From NCBI GenBank assembly GCA_013042795.1, contig JABDPK010000125.1, positions 1 through 12,971 of the forward strand: 12,971 bases of DNA, read 5' to 3'. The position numbers were made by a program, and so were the translations under genes. Positions 1 to 7,553 of this stretch are shown in pieces. The notes under the pieces are model-generated. The model was given only the letters and a program-made list of their open reading frames with translations. It made no database searches and was not told the DNA's origin. This DNA is from Saprospiraceae bacterium. Its GTDB lineage: Bacteria; Bacteroidota; Bacteroidia; Chitinophagales; Saprospiraceae. How positions within the stretch are numbered: position 1 is the first letter of the stretch; each line of letters starts with the position of its first letter.

Positions 1-915
1 CCTGAAAGACAAAGTGAACTGGAGCTTGGTACTGATATCACATTCTTTGACAATAAGGCCATTCTTGAAATAACCTATTACAATAAAAACATCGATGATG
101 TTTTATTGAGAAGACAGATACCTTCTTCTACAGGTTTTACAACACAAGTTGTTAATGGCGCAGCACTGAGTAACCAGGGATTTGAAATCTCCTTAGGCGT
201 TTCTCCGGTACAGGGAAAACTAAACTGGGATACACAATTAAACTGGTGGAAAAATACATCTGAAGTGACTAGACTTGATATACCTGCATTCAATCTAGGT
301 GGTTTTGCAGCAAGCCTTGGACAATACAGAATTGAAGAAGGTAAAAGTGCCACACAGATTGTAGGTACAGTAAAACCAGAAGATGCAGCTGAACTTGATC
401 CTGATGGAGATGGATTTGCAGTATATGGAAATGCTGAAGCTGACTTTAATTTGTCGTGGGTAAACTCAATTAAATATGGAAACTGGGATCTTGGATTTGT
501 ACTTCATTGGAAACAAGGTGGAGATGGTGTTAATTTAAGTACACTTCTTTGGGATCTTGCAGGTATGACCTGGGATTATGATGATACAACACTTGATCCA
601 TCCGGCGCATTGGGTAATGGAGACTATAGAACTTCTGAATGGTTTGCAGGTAATGCAGGACCGTGGATCGAAGATGCAGGTTACCTGAGACTGAGAGAGA
701 TCGGGTTATATTATACCATTGAAAAAGAGAAATTCTCAAATATCTGTAATCTAAGATTAGGTGTATCAGGAAGAAACCTGATCAATATTTTTGATTATAA
801 CAGTTATGATCCGGAAGTATCAAACTTTGGTGGAAATGTATTGGCTAACTCTATTGAGGTCACCCCATTCCCTTCTTCCAAAAGGGTTAATTTCCACTTA
901 ATTGCTTCATTCTAA
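1..915 (+). CDS. SusC/RagA-type TonB-dependent outer-membrane transporter, C-terminal part (5' end outside window)
   Basis: The reading frame is open from base 1 (PERQSELELGTD...) and runs 304 residues to TAA, so this is the last third of a protein that normally exceeds 900 residues. It shows alternating aromatic/polar beta-strand patterns (ITYYNKN, NLSWVNSIKYGNWDLGFVLHW), the family segment GYLRLREIGLYYTI, and a terminal strand ending in phenylalanine (VNFHLIASF), the typical signal for BAM-dependent insertion. These are features of the beta-barrel half of SusC-like proteins, which import glycans or peptides across the outer membrane using TonB energy with a SusD lid. The SusD-type gene follows after 20 bases, so the pair is probably co-transcribed. 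Neither plug domain nor carboxypeptidase-like N-terminal domain is in the window, and the substrate cannot be inferred. Confidence 0.93.
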   Translation, partial: PERQSELELGTDITFFDNKAILEITYYNKNIDDVLLRRQIPSSTGFTTQVVNGAALSNQGFEISLGVSPVQGKLNWDTQLNWWKNTSEVTRLDIPAFNLGGFAASLGQYRIEEGKSATQIVGTVKPEDAAELDPDGDGFAVYGNAEADFNLSWVNSIKYGNWDLGFVLHWKQGGDGVNLSTLLWDLAGMTWDYDDTTLDPSGALGNGDYRTSEWFAGNAGPWIEDAGYLRLREIGLYYTIEKEKFSNICNLRLGVSGRNLINIFDYNSYDPEVSNFGGNVLANSIEVTPFPSSKRVNFHLIASF

Positions 916-935
916 ACTTTGAAAATTTAACTATT

Positions 936-2258
936 ATGAAAAACATTTTATTTAATTATAAATTCTTAATACTTGTCTGCCTGGTTGTCGGATTTGTTTC
1001 GTGTGAGAACGACGAAATCCCAAATCCAAATGGACCAACACTTGAAAGTTTGGAAACTGGAGCCACTGCAGCAGACTTATTACTATTAGCAAGCGGGGTT
1101 GAATCTATCATGAGAAACGACCTTGGCTTCTATTATACAACCACGAGCATTGTAGGTCGTGATTATTATGATCTTAATGGTACTGACCCCAGGTATACAG
1201 GGGAATTATTGGGTGCTGGTGCAGGTGAAGGTGCACTCGACAATAACGGATTCCTGACTACAAGAACTTTTGCAGCAGGATACAGGGCGATCAGGAATGC
1301 ACAGGTACTTGTTAAAGCTGTTGACAATACTGTAGCTTCATTGACGGATGCAGAGGTGAATGGATTCAAGGGATTCTCTGAGCTTGTGACTTCCTACGAA
1401 TTGCTGAAGCTATTAAACAAGCAGTATAATACAGGCGTACGATTAGATATAGCAGATGCGGATAATCTTGGACCATTGGTTGAAAGCTACCAGGATGGAC
1501 TTTCCCATGTTTCAGGAAGACTTGATAATGCGATCAGTTTGCTCAACAGTGCAGGATCAGATTTGGCTTTTAATCTATCAGCAGGATACGCCGGATTCAG
1601 TACTCCAGCAGGATTAGCACAATTTGCCAATGCTTTAAAAGCAAGAGTTGAGCTTTATCGGGGTAATAATTCAGCTGCATTGTCAGCATTGTCAGCATCC
1701 TTCTTCGATATGGGTGGTGATCTGGATATGGGTGTATATCACTTTTTCGGCGCTGGCGGTAATGACATACTTAACCCTGTATTCTTTGTTCCTGCTCAGG
1801 ATCTGTTCATGGCACACCCTTCATGGGTAAATGACGCAGAAGCTGGTGATACCAGGTTGAGTAAAGTTACAGATCTTGGTTCTCCTGTTTCCATTGATGA
1901 TTTAACAGCCACGCACCAGGTACAGGTTTACAGTTCAAATGTAGATCAGATTGCTATGATACGTAATGAAGAACTCGTTTTGATATATGCTGAAGCCAAT
2001 ATCGGAACAGATAATGCTGCTGCAGTTTCTGCTATTAATGTTATTCGAAATGCAGCCGGACTTGGTGATTATAGCGGAGGAACCGATGATGGATCTCTGG
2101 TTGATGAAGTACTCCACCAAAGAAGATATTCTTTGTTTGGAGAAGGACACAGATGGGTTGATATGAGAAGATACGGACGTCTCGACCAGATACCAACTGA
2201 CAGACCAGGTGATGAAGTATTTGAACAATTCCCGACACCTGTCTCAGAATTTAATTAA
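936..2258 (+). CDS. SusD/RagB-type nutrient-binding outer-membrane lipoprotein
   Basis: The 440-residue product starts with a lipoprotein signal: a hydrophobic stretch at about residues 8-21 followed by VSC, giving lipidated Cys23. The next residues are acidic (ENDE), which resembles the export signal of surface-exposed Bacteroidota lipoproteins. Helical TPR-like segments follow (around residues 95-160, FAAGYRAIRNAQVLVKA, with ELLKLLNKQYNTG). The C-terminal hallmark is VDEVLHQRRYSLFGEGHRWVDMRR at about 386-409, which matches the family's ExRxxELxxEGxRWxDLRR pattern. SusD proteins cap the SusC barrel and bind the substrate. The protein is at the short end for the family and stops at QFPTPVSEFN, without the NPGY-like tail seen in many members. 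No glycosidase or peptidase gene follows, so the substrate is unknown. It ends 19 bases before a strong terminator. Confidence 0.92.
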   Translation: MKNILFNYKFLILVCLVVGFVSCENDEIPNPNGPTLESLETGATAADLLLLASGVESIMRNDLGFYYTTTSIVGRDYYDLNGTDPRYTGELLGAGAGEGALDNNGFLTTRTFAAGYRAIRNAQVLVKAVDNTVASLTDAEVNGFKGFSELVTSYELLKLLNKQYNTGVRLDIADADNLGPLVESYQDGLSHVSGRLDNAISLLNSAGSDLAFNLSAGYAGFSTPAGLAQFANALKARVELYRGNNSAALSALSASFFDMGGDLDMGVYHFFGAGGNDILNPVFFVPAQDLFMAHPSWVNDAEAGDTRLSKVTDLGSPVSIDDLTATHQVQVYSSNVDQIAMIRNEELVLIYAEANIGTDNAAAVSAINVIRNAAGLGDYSGGTDDGSLVDEVLHQRRYSLFGEGHRWVDMRRYGRLDQIPTDRPGDEVFEQFPTPVSEFN

Positions 2259-2277
2259 TCTCATTTAATAAAATTAT

Positions 2278-2311
2278 AAGGATTGCCTTGCAATAAGGCA
2301 ATCCTTTTTTT
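2278..2311 (+). terminator. Intrinsic terminator after the SusC/SusD pair
   Basis: A perfect 12-base-pair stem, AAGGATTGCCTT / AAGGCAATCCTT (2278-2289 and 2295-2306), has a 5-base loop (2290-2294) and runs into seven T residues (2305-2311). It lies 20 bases after the SusD stop. Its T-tract touches the ATG of the next gene at 2312, so it also forms the leader of that gene. Confidence 0.88.
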
Positions 2312-2863
2312 ATGGATATTATTTACGACATAGCACGTTCAGACGATCATCTCAAAGATATTCTTGCACTCCAGCAAATTAATCTTCCACATAATATTTC
2401 AGAGTCTGAAAAAGAATCACAAGGATTTGTAACTGTTGAACACGATTTTCAACTATTGAAAAAAATGAACAACCCATGGCATCATATTATCGCCCTGGAT
2501 AATGAAAAATTAATTGGGTATGCACTTGTTATGCTTGCGGAATTAAGAGAGGACATAGATATACTGATTCCCATGTTCAATGAAATAGATCAAGCGGTTA
2601 AAGCGCATGGTAATGCCTTTCGTTATTTCGTTATGGGACAGGTTTGCATTTCAAAACCATATCGTGGCAAAGGCGTTTTTAAGGGATTATATCAGCACAT
2701 GAGAAAATGTATGCAGGATCATTTTGACTGTGTGATCACAGAAGTGGACCCATTGAATAAACGATCATTACGGGCGCACTATAAAACCGGGTTCAGAAAA
2801 TTGAAATCCTATATGGATTCCAATAAAAGACCATGGGAACTGATCATATGGGACTGGAATTAA
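2312..2863 (+). CDS. GNAT-family N-acetyltransferase
   Basis: The 183-residue protein has the GNAT fold signature: a beta strand with MGQVCISKPYRGKG at about residues 108-121, where RGKG (118-121) is the acetyl-CoA pyrophosphate-binding loop (motif A), followed by helix VFKGLYQHMRKC and then ITEVDPLNKRSLRAHYKTGF at 142-161 (motif B, the region holding the usual Asn and the C-terminal helix). The N-terminal part (LQQINLPHNIS...ESQGFVTVEHDFQLL) resembles uncharacterised Bacteroidota GNATs. The acceptor substrate is not predictable. ATG 2312 is the only plausible start: an in-frame stop lies at 2294-2296 and the next Met is residue 52. The start therefore sits directly on the T-tract of a terminator with no room for a normal ribosome-binding site. 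The SH3b gene follows after 54 bases. Confidence 0.85.
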   Translation: MDIIYDIARSDDHLKDILALQQINLPHNISESEKESQGFVTVEHDFQLLKKMNNPWHHIIALDNEKLIGYALVMLAELREDIDILIPMFNEIDQAVKAHGNAFRYFVMGQVCISKPYRGKGVFKGLYQHMRKCMQDHFDCVITEVDPLNKRSLRAHYKTGFRKLKSYMDSNKRPWELIIWDWN

Positions 2864-2917
2864 ATTCAGAATCACTGTCCTGCTTTTATTATTCATAAGC
2901 TCTTTATATTTTTGGGT

Positions 2918-3400
2918 ATGGCCAAGAGGAGATATGGTGAGAAACAACCAAACATAGTTTTCAGGTGGATATATTTTGTGATCTTCCTGTTGATTGCGGT
3001 ATGGCTTCTTGGATCCATACTTGCCAAAAAAAGTCCCGCTAACACATTGAAAGGTCTATTTTCAAAAATACCAGGTGACAGTGAAATTCCATGTGAAGAA
3101 TTACTCATTCAAAAAGACTCCATTATAAAGGAACTTGAAGCCCAGGTTGCAATAAATGGAAACGTGGTTGAAAACTCGGGAAGAGGGATGGTGATCATTG
3201 ACAGCCAGGCCTTGAATATGCGAAGCAAACCTTCACTGAGTGCGGAAATCCTTTTAAAAATTCCTGCAAATTCGGAAGTTGAAATCCTTTATTATGATTC
3301 TCAAACCTATTACCTTGAAGGTCTTCCGGGTAAATGGTGCAGAATAAAATATGCTGATACTGAAGGATGGGTATGGGGTAATTATATCAAAGCCATATGA
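2918..3400 (+). CDS. Membrane-anchored SH3b-domain protein
   Basis: This is a 160-residue protein. A short basic N-terminus (MAKRRYGEK) is followed by one hydrophobic segment at about residues 15-35 (FRWIYFVIFLLIAVWLLGSIL), then a short charged, possibly coiled-coil linker at 60-78 (EELLIQKDSIIKELEAQ) and a bacterial SH3-like domain at 92-160. The domain shows ALNMRSKPSLSAEILLKIP, then KWCRIKYADTEGWVWGNYI, which is the usual end of SH3b domains. Such domains bind peptidoglycan or peptides, so I infer a cell-envelope protein with the SH3b domain outside the cytoplasm. ATG 2918 is preferred over the in-frame TTG at 2912, which would only add two residues. Its partner is unknown, and the GH3-family gene follows after 27 bases. 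Confidence 0.8.
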   Translation: MAKRRYGEKQPNIVFRWIYFVIFLLIAVWLLGSILAKKSPANTLKGLFSKIPGDSEIPCEELLIQKDSIIKELEAQVAINGNVVENSGRGMVIIDSQALNMRSKPSLSAEILLKIPANSEVEILYYDSQTYYLEGLPGKWCRIKYADTEGWVWGNYIKAI

Positions 3401-3427
3401 TCCCCGGATAACTTCAAGTTGAAAATC

Positions 3428-4927
3428 ATGGCAATTCCTAAATTTCTTATTCAGCTTTTTGCATCTTTCCAATCCAGGAAAATCAGGAAAATGGCTGGCA
3501 ATGCCGTCAGGGACCAACAGGAAATATTCTCTTATCTCATCTCAAAAGCCCGGGCCACCAGTTTCGGAAAAGATCATGACTTCGGTTCAATTAAAGATCA
3601 TAAAGACTTTTGCCGGAAAGTACCTGTTCGAGGATACGAAGAAATCAAACATTATATTGAGAATATCATCCAGGGTGAAAAAGATGTTCTATGGCCAGGT
3701 ATACCCCGCTACTTTGCAAAGACTTCCGGTACGACTTCAGGTGTCAAATATATACCCATAAGTAAAGAAAGTATTGGATTCCATATCCGTACAGCAAGGA
3801 ATGCCATCCTGAACTATGTTGCTGAAACCAAGGCAGATATATTTTCAAGAAAAATGATCTTTCTTTCCGGTTCACCTACCCTTGGTAAAACCGGGGGGAT
3901 CTTTACAGGAAGACTTTCAGGTATTGTCAACCACGAGGTACCAGCATGGGTAAGACCAAACCAATTGCCATCCTATAAAACAAATTGTGTTGAAGACTGG
4001 GAAGACAAACTGGAACTGATCGTTGAAGAAACAATAGATCAGGATATGTCTTTGATCAGTGGTATCCCGCCCTGGGTCCAGATGTATTATGAACAGCTTA
4101 TCCGAAAGAGTGGAAAATCCACCATTAAGGAATTGTTTCCTAACCTCCGTCTATTCATACATGGCGGAGTCAACTACCAACCTTACAAAGCTATCCTCGA
4201 TGCATTTCACGGTGAAGGCGTGGATACATTGGAAACCTATCCTGCTTCAGAAGGATTCATAGCATTCCAGGACGACCAGCATGATGATGGGCTGCTGCTC
4301 AATACAAATGCAGGCATGTTCTATGAATTTGTCGAACCAAAATTCATCAATGATGAAGATCCGCCACGTCTGACACTGGCCGAAGTGAAAACCGGCGTGG
4401 ACTATGCCATTGTCGTCAGTAGCAATGCTGGTCTTTGGGCATATAATATTGGTGATACCATAAGGTTTACATCCCTTGACCCTTATAAAATAAGAGTAAG
4501 TGGAAGGATAAAACATTTTATATCTGCTTTTGGAGAACATGTGATTTCAAAGGAAGTAGAAGAAGCGATGGATCTGGCATCCAGGAAATTTGAACTTAAA
4601 GTCACAGAGTTTACTGTGGCACCCCACATTCACCCTGAAGGTGAAGCATTGCCACATCATGAGTGGTTTGTTGAATTTGATCGGATTCCTGAAAATCTCA
4701 CAGAAATTGAATCCTTCCTGGACAGTGAGATGTGCCGACAGAATATTTATTATAAAGACCTTATAGAGGGGCAGATACTGAGAAAATTGAAGATTACACC
4801 CCTGCAAAGAGATGCCTTCAGAAATTATATGAAATCGCTAGGAAAACTCGGTGGACAAAATAAGGTGCCTAGATTAACCAATGACAGGAAAATTGCGGAT
4901 GCCCTTGATAAATATAAACACAGGTAA
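3428..4927 (+). CDS. GH3-family (auxin-responsive promoter family) acyl-adenylating enzyme
   Basis: The 499-residue protein has the organisation of plant GH3 acyl-acid amido synthetases, members of the adenylate-forming superfamily. The first ATP motif is KTSGTTSGVKYIP at 98-110, the second is YPASEG at 271-276, and the third region is YNIGDTIRFT at 339-348, followed by the hinge segment GRIKHFISAFGEHV at 359-372 and a C-terminal subdomain. Plant homologues activate a carboxylic acid with ATP and conjugate it to an amino acid. Bacterial members are widespread in Bacteroidota but mostly uncharacterised, so substrate and product here are unknown. I chose ATG 3428, since the in-frame TTG at 3419 would add only three residues and MAIPKFLIQ fits the hydrophobic N-terminus of bacterial relatives. 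It may be co-transcribed with the SH3b gene 27 bases upstream. Confidence 0.88.
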   Translation: MAIPKFLIQLFASFQSRKIRKMAGNAVRDQQEIFSYLISKARATSFGKDHDFGSIKDHKDFCRKVPVRGYEEIKHYIENIIQGEKDVLWPGIPRYFAKTSGTTSGVKYIPISKESIGFHIRTARNAILNYVAETKADIFSRKMIFLSGSPTLGKTGGIFTGRLSGIVNHEVPAWVRPNQLPSYKTNCVEDWEDKLELIVEETIDQDMSLISGIPPWVQMYYEQLIRKSGKSTIKELFPNLRLFIHGGVNYQPYKAILDAFHGEGVDTLETYPASEGFIAFQDDQHDDGLLLNTNAGMFYEFVEPKFINDEDPPRLTLAEVKTGVDYAIVVSSNAGLWAYNIGDTIRFTSLDPYKIRVSGRIKHFISAFGEHVISKEVEEAMDLASRKFELKVTEFTVAPHIHPEGEALPHHEWFVEFDRIPENLTEIESFLDSEMCRQNIYYKDLIEGQILRKLKITPLQRDAFRNYMKSLGKLGGQNKVPRLTNDRKIADALDKYKHR

Positions 4928-5140
4928 TTTATTGGATAAATCTCCGAATTCTGATGACCTGAAAATATCTACAACTTCAATGACACTTCAATAAAAGTAT
5001 TCTTTCAGGTCCTTCAAATGAAAACCAAAAGCTACCAATTCAATAAATTCTTAGTCCGGTTTGAACAAAATTCTTCAACAATCCGGATTGTTAGAAATAA
5101 GTTAATACAGGTATACTTCCCAATATCAGGCAATCTAACA

Positions 5141-5171
5141 TTGTTTATCCAGTGAAAATCAACTACTTTTG
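5141..5171 (+). promoter_or_regulatory. Bacteroidota-type promoter for the bamD operon
   Basis: TTG at 5141-5143 and TACTTTTG at 5164-5171 are separated by 20 bases. This matches the Bacteroidota primary sigma-factor pattern TTG-N19-21-TAnnTTTG without a mismatch in the defined positions. Transcription should start about 5 to 8 bases downstream, almost on the bamD ATG at 5180, so the mRNA would have a very short or no leader. Confidence 0.72.
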
Positions 5172-5179
5172 TTGCCCTT

Positions 5180-6001
5180 ATGAAATTCCGCTGGTACCAT
5201 ATATCAATTATTATGACTCTTTTTCTACTGTTGTCATGCAAAACGCATTTCGAACAGATGAGGACGAGTAACGATCCGGTTAAAATCCTGGAAGCGGCAA
5301 ATGAATATTACGAAAAGGAAGATTACCTGAAAGCACAGGCATTATATGAAGTGATTATCCCATTTTATCGTGGAAAACAGGAAGCTGAAGACTTATTCTA
5401 TAATTACGCTTATACTTATTATCACCAGGATCAGTTTCTATTGGCAGCACACTATTTTAACAGTTTCAACAAGACCTTTTACAATAGCACGAAAAAAGAA
5501 GAGACCGCATTCATGTCAGCTTATGCGAATTACGAAATGTCCCCTAGTTATAAACTTGATCAGGGACCGTCAATACAGGCTATCAATGAACTTCAGACAT
5601 TCATAAATGCATATCCCAATAGTCCAAGAGTTGAGGAATGTAATGGTCTTATTGATGAAATGAGACTTAAACTGGAAACCAAATCCTATGAACAGGGTAA
5701 ATTATATTTCCAGCTGCAGAATTTCAATTCCGCGATGACTTCTTTTGAAAACATGCTTAAGGACTTTCCTGAAACAAAAAGAACTGAAGAAGTCAGGTTT
5801 TTAATTATAAAATCAAGTTATCTTCAGGCAAAGAACAGTGTCTATGAAAAGACGAAGGAAAGGCTTGACGGTACGGTTTTAAAATGCAATAAGTTTCTCA
5901 CAAAGTATTCAGAATCTGGGTATTTGGCTGAGGTCGAAAATATATTAAAAAATTGTAATAAAGAATTAAAAAGATTTACCGATGACGGATATCAAGAATA
6001 A
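5180..6001 (+). CDS. bamD: Outer-membrane protein assembly factor BamD (TPR lipoprotein)
   Basis: The 273-residue lipoprotein has a signal with lipobox LLSC (lipidated Cys20) followed by TPR-like helical repeats. The repeats include ILEAANEYYEKEDYLKAQALYEVIIPFYRGKQEAEDLFYNYAYTYYHQDQFLLAAHYFNSF and FETLPE-like NFNSAMTSFENMLKDFPETKRTEEVRFL. This matches the Bacteroidota version of BamD/ComL, the essential periplasmic-side lipoprotein that works with BamA to fold outer-membrane beta barrels such as the SusC protein upstream. The length is normal. It begins just after a good promoter and is first in a compact run of five genes. The last 20 bases overlap the next gene (ATG at 5982), and in other Bacteroidota bamD is also followed by the omega-like gene and coaBC, which supports the assignment. 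Confidence 0.93.
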   Translation: MKFRWYHISIIMTLFLLLSCKTHFEQMRTSNDPVKILEAANEYYEKEDYLKAQALYEVIIPFYRGKQEAEDLFYNYAYTYYHQDQFLLAAHYFNSFNKTFYNSTKKEETAFMSAYANYEMSPSYKLDQGPSIQAINELQTFINAYPNSPRVEECNGLIDEMRLKLETKSYEQGKLYFQLQNFNSAMTSFENMLKDFPETKRTEEVRFLIIKSSYLQAKNSVYEKTKERLDGTVLKCNKFLTKYSESGYLAEVENILKNCNKELKRFTDDGYQE

Positions 6002-6326
6002 AGTTCAAAGCATTGATCCAAATACCAAAGCGAGAAATATTAAGGAGTTGATTAAAAAAACCGATAATATTTATGAAGCCTTGGCCATTATCACAAGTCG
6101 TGCAAAACAATTGAATGTTGAGATCAAGCAGGAACTACATTCCAAGCTGGATGAATTCGCAATCACTTCTGAAACAATTGAGGAAATCCAGGAAAACAAG
6201 GAACAAATCGAAATATCCAAGTTTTACGAAAAACTCCCTAATCCAACGATCATAGCTACAAAAGAATATCTTGATGGATTCCTGGAACACAGGAAAAGGG
6301 AGACTGAATCCCAGGAAGAAAACTAA
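5982..6326 (+). CDS. rpoZ: Omega-like DNA-directed RNA polymerase subunit (RpoZ family, Bacteroidota type)
   Basis: The 114-residue protein carries NIKELIKKTDNIYEALAIITSRAKQLNVEIKQEL, the omega-type core in which conserved helices clamp the beta-prime C-terminus. This is followed by a Bacteroidota-specific tail with ENKEQIEISKFYEKLPNPTIIATKEYLDGFLEHRK. Omega helps assemble and stabilise RNA polymerase. Family placement rests on the core helix and on the conserved position between bamD and coaBC. The start codon lies inside the last codons of bamD (20-base overlap), implying translational coupling. The next gene begins 12 bases after the stop. The acidic/basic tail (HRKRETESQEEN) is probably disordered. 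Confidence 0.85.
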   Translation: MTDIKNKVQSIDPNTKARNIKELIKKTDNIYEALAIITSRAKQLNVEIKQELHSKLDEFAITSETIEEIQENKEQIEISKFYEKLPNPTIIATKEYLDGFLEHRKRETESQEEN

Positions 6327-6338
6327 TCATACATTATT

Positions 6339-7535
6339 TTGGAAGGCAAAAAAATATTACTTGCCATCACGGGAAGTATTGCAGCTTACAAGGCAGCAGT
6401 ACTCACGAGGTTATTGATAAAAAAAGGCGCTGAGGTCAGAGTGATCATGACTCCATCTGCAACAAAATTTATCAGTCCATTAACCTTATCCACACTTTCT
6501 AAAAACAAGGTATTTACCGACGTTATTGATGAACATGCCTGGAACAGTCATGTTGAATTAGGTCTGTGGGCAGATGCCATGCTTGTCGCACCAGCCACTG
6601 CTACAACCATTTCTAAAATGGCAAGTGGCAATTGTGACAATATTGTAACAGCTGTATACCTCTCAGCCAAATGCCCGGTGTTCGTAGCACCGGCCATGGA
6701 CAGGGATATGTGGCTTCATCCTGCCAACCAGGGAAATATTGAAAAGCTGAGATCTTACGGTAATACCATCATTGATGTAGAATCCGGCGAACTGGCCAGT
6801 GGACTTATCGGCCATGGAAGAATGGCTGAACCTGAATCTATCACAGATCAACTCTCCTTTTTTTTTGCCAGGACCCAAGACCTGAAGAATAAAAAAATAC
6901 TTATCACGGCAGGACCAACTCATGAAGCCATAGATCCTGTCAGATTCATTGGCAACAGAAGTTCAGGAAAAATGGGTGTCGCCCTGGCAGAAGAATGTGC
7001 CGACAGGGGGGCTTTGGTTCAATTGATTATGGGTCCGGGGACGGCCCGCTCTGATCATCCTTCAGTTAAAACTACTCAAGTAAAGTCAGGTCAAGATATG
7101 TTTGACGCATGTCGAAAACATCATGGTGCTGCAGATGTAGTCATCTTTGCTGCAGCTGTAGCGGATTATCGCCCTGCAGAAATTCATACAGAAAAGATCA
7201 AGAAATCAGGTGATTCCCTGCAAATAAATCTTGAACGAACTGTTGATATCGCTGCTACCCTGGGCAAACAAAAAAATCCCGGCCAAATCCATATCGGCTT
7301 TGCACTCGAAACCAGCAAAGCAGAAGAATTTGCACAGGAGAAACTGGTAAAGAAAAATTTTGATTTCATTGTATTAAACTCTCTCAGGGATAAAGGTGCA
7401 GGATTTCAACATGACACGAATAAAGTGACTTTATATACCAATCAAGGTGAAAAAACAGAATATGAATTAAAGTCCAAAAAGGAAGTTGCAACAGATATTA
7501 TTAATACATTGGTCTTGAAATACCTTAAATCCTAA
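6339..7535 (+). CDS. coaBC: Bifunctional phosphopantothenoylcysteine decarboxylase / phosphopantothenate-cysteine ligase
   Basis: The 398-residue protein makes 4'-phosphopantetheine for coenzyme A in two steps. The FMN-dependent CoaC domain (about 3-175) has GSIAAYK (12-18), active-site His71 in WNSHVELGLWAD, APATATTISKMASGNCDN and the PAMD motif (118-121). The CoaB ligase domain (about 185-395) has ITAGPTHEAIDPVRFIGNRSSGKMG with Asn206, AAAVADYRP and the KIKK motif at 286-289, ending in DFIVLNSLRDKGAGFQHDTNKVTL. The start must be TTG 6339: the frame has a stop at 6324-6326 and the conserved GKKILLAITGS begins at residue 3. Compared with E. coli Dfp, Asn125 is Asp121 and Cys158 is Ser154; both may be normal for this phylum but bear on the decarboxylase mechanism. 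It is third in the bamD run. Confidence 0.95.
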   Translation: MEGKKILLAITGSIAAYKAAVLTRLLIKKGAEVRVIMTPSATKFISPLTLSTLSKNKVFTDVIDEHAWNSHVELGLWADAMLVAPATATTISKMASGNCDNIVTAVYLSAKCPVFVAPAMDRDMWLHPANQGNIEKLRSYGNTIIDVESGELASGLIGHGRMAEPESITDQLSFFFARTQDLKNKKILITAGPTHEAIDPVRFIGNRSSGKMGVALAEECADRGALVQLIMGPGTARSDHPSVKTTQVKSGQDMFDACRKHHGAADVVIFAAAVADYRPAEIHTEKIKKSGDSLQINLERTVDIAATLGKQKNPGQIHIGFALETSKAEEFAQEKLVKKNFDFIVLNSLRDKGAGFQHDTNKVTLYTNQGEKTEYELKSKKEVATDIINTLVLKYLKS

Positions 7536-7553
7536 TCATTCGTTTAATTGTTT

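Noticed and set aside
1935..2238. Two minus-strand frames under the SusD gene
   Set aside because: They are antisense to the conserved SusD C-terminal region and have no recognisable protein features.
2907..2914. TATTTTTG, a match to the -7 promoter pattern just before the SH3b gene
   Set aside because: The expected start of transcription would fall inside or after the ATG at 2918, and no TTG lies 19-21 bases upstream, so it is more likely a chance match in A/T-rich sequence.
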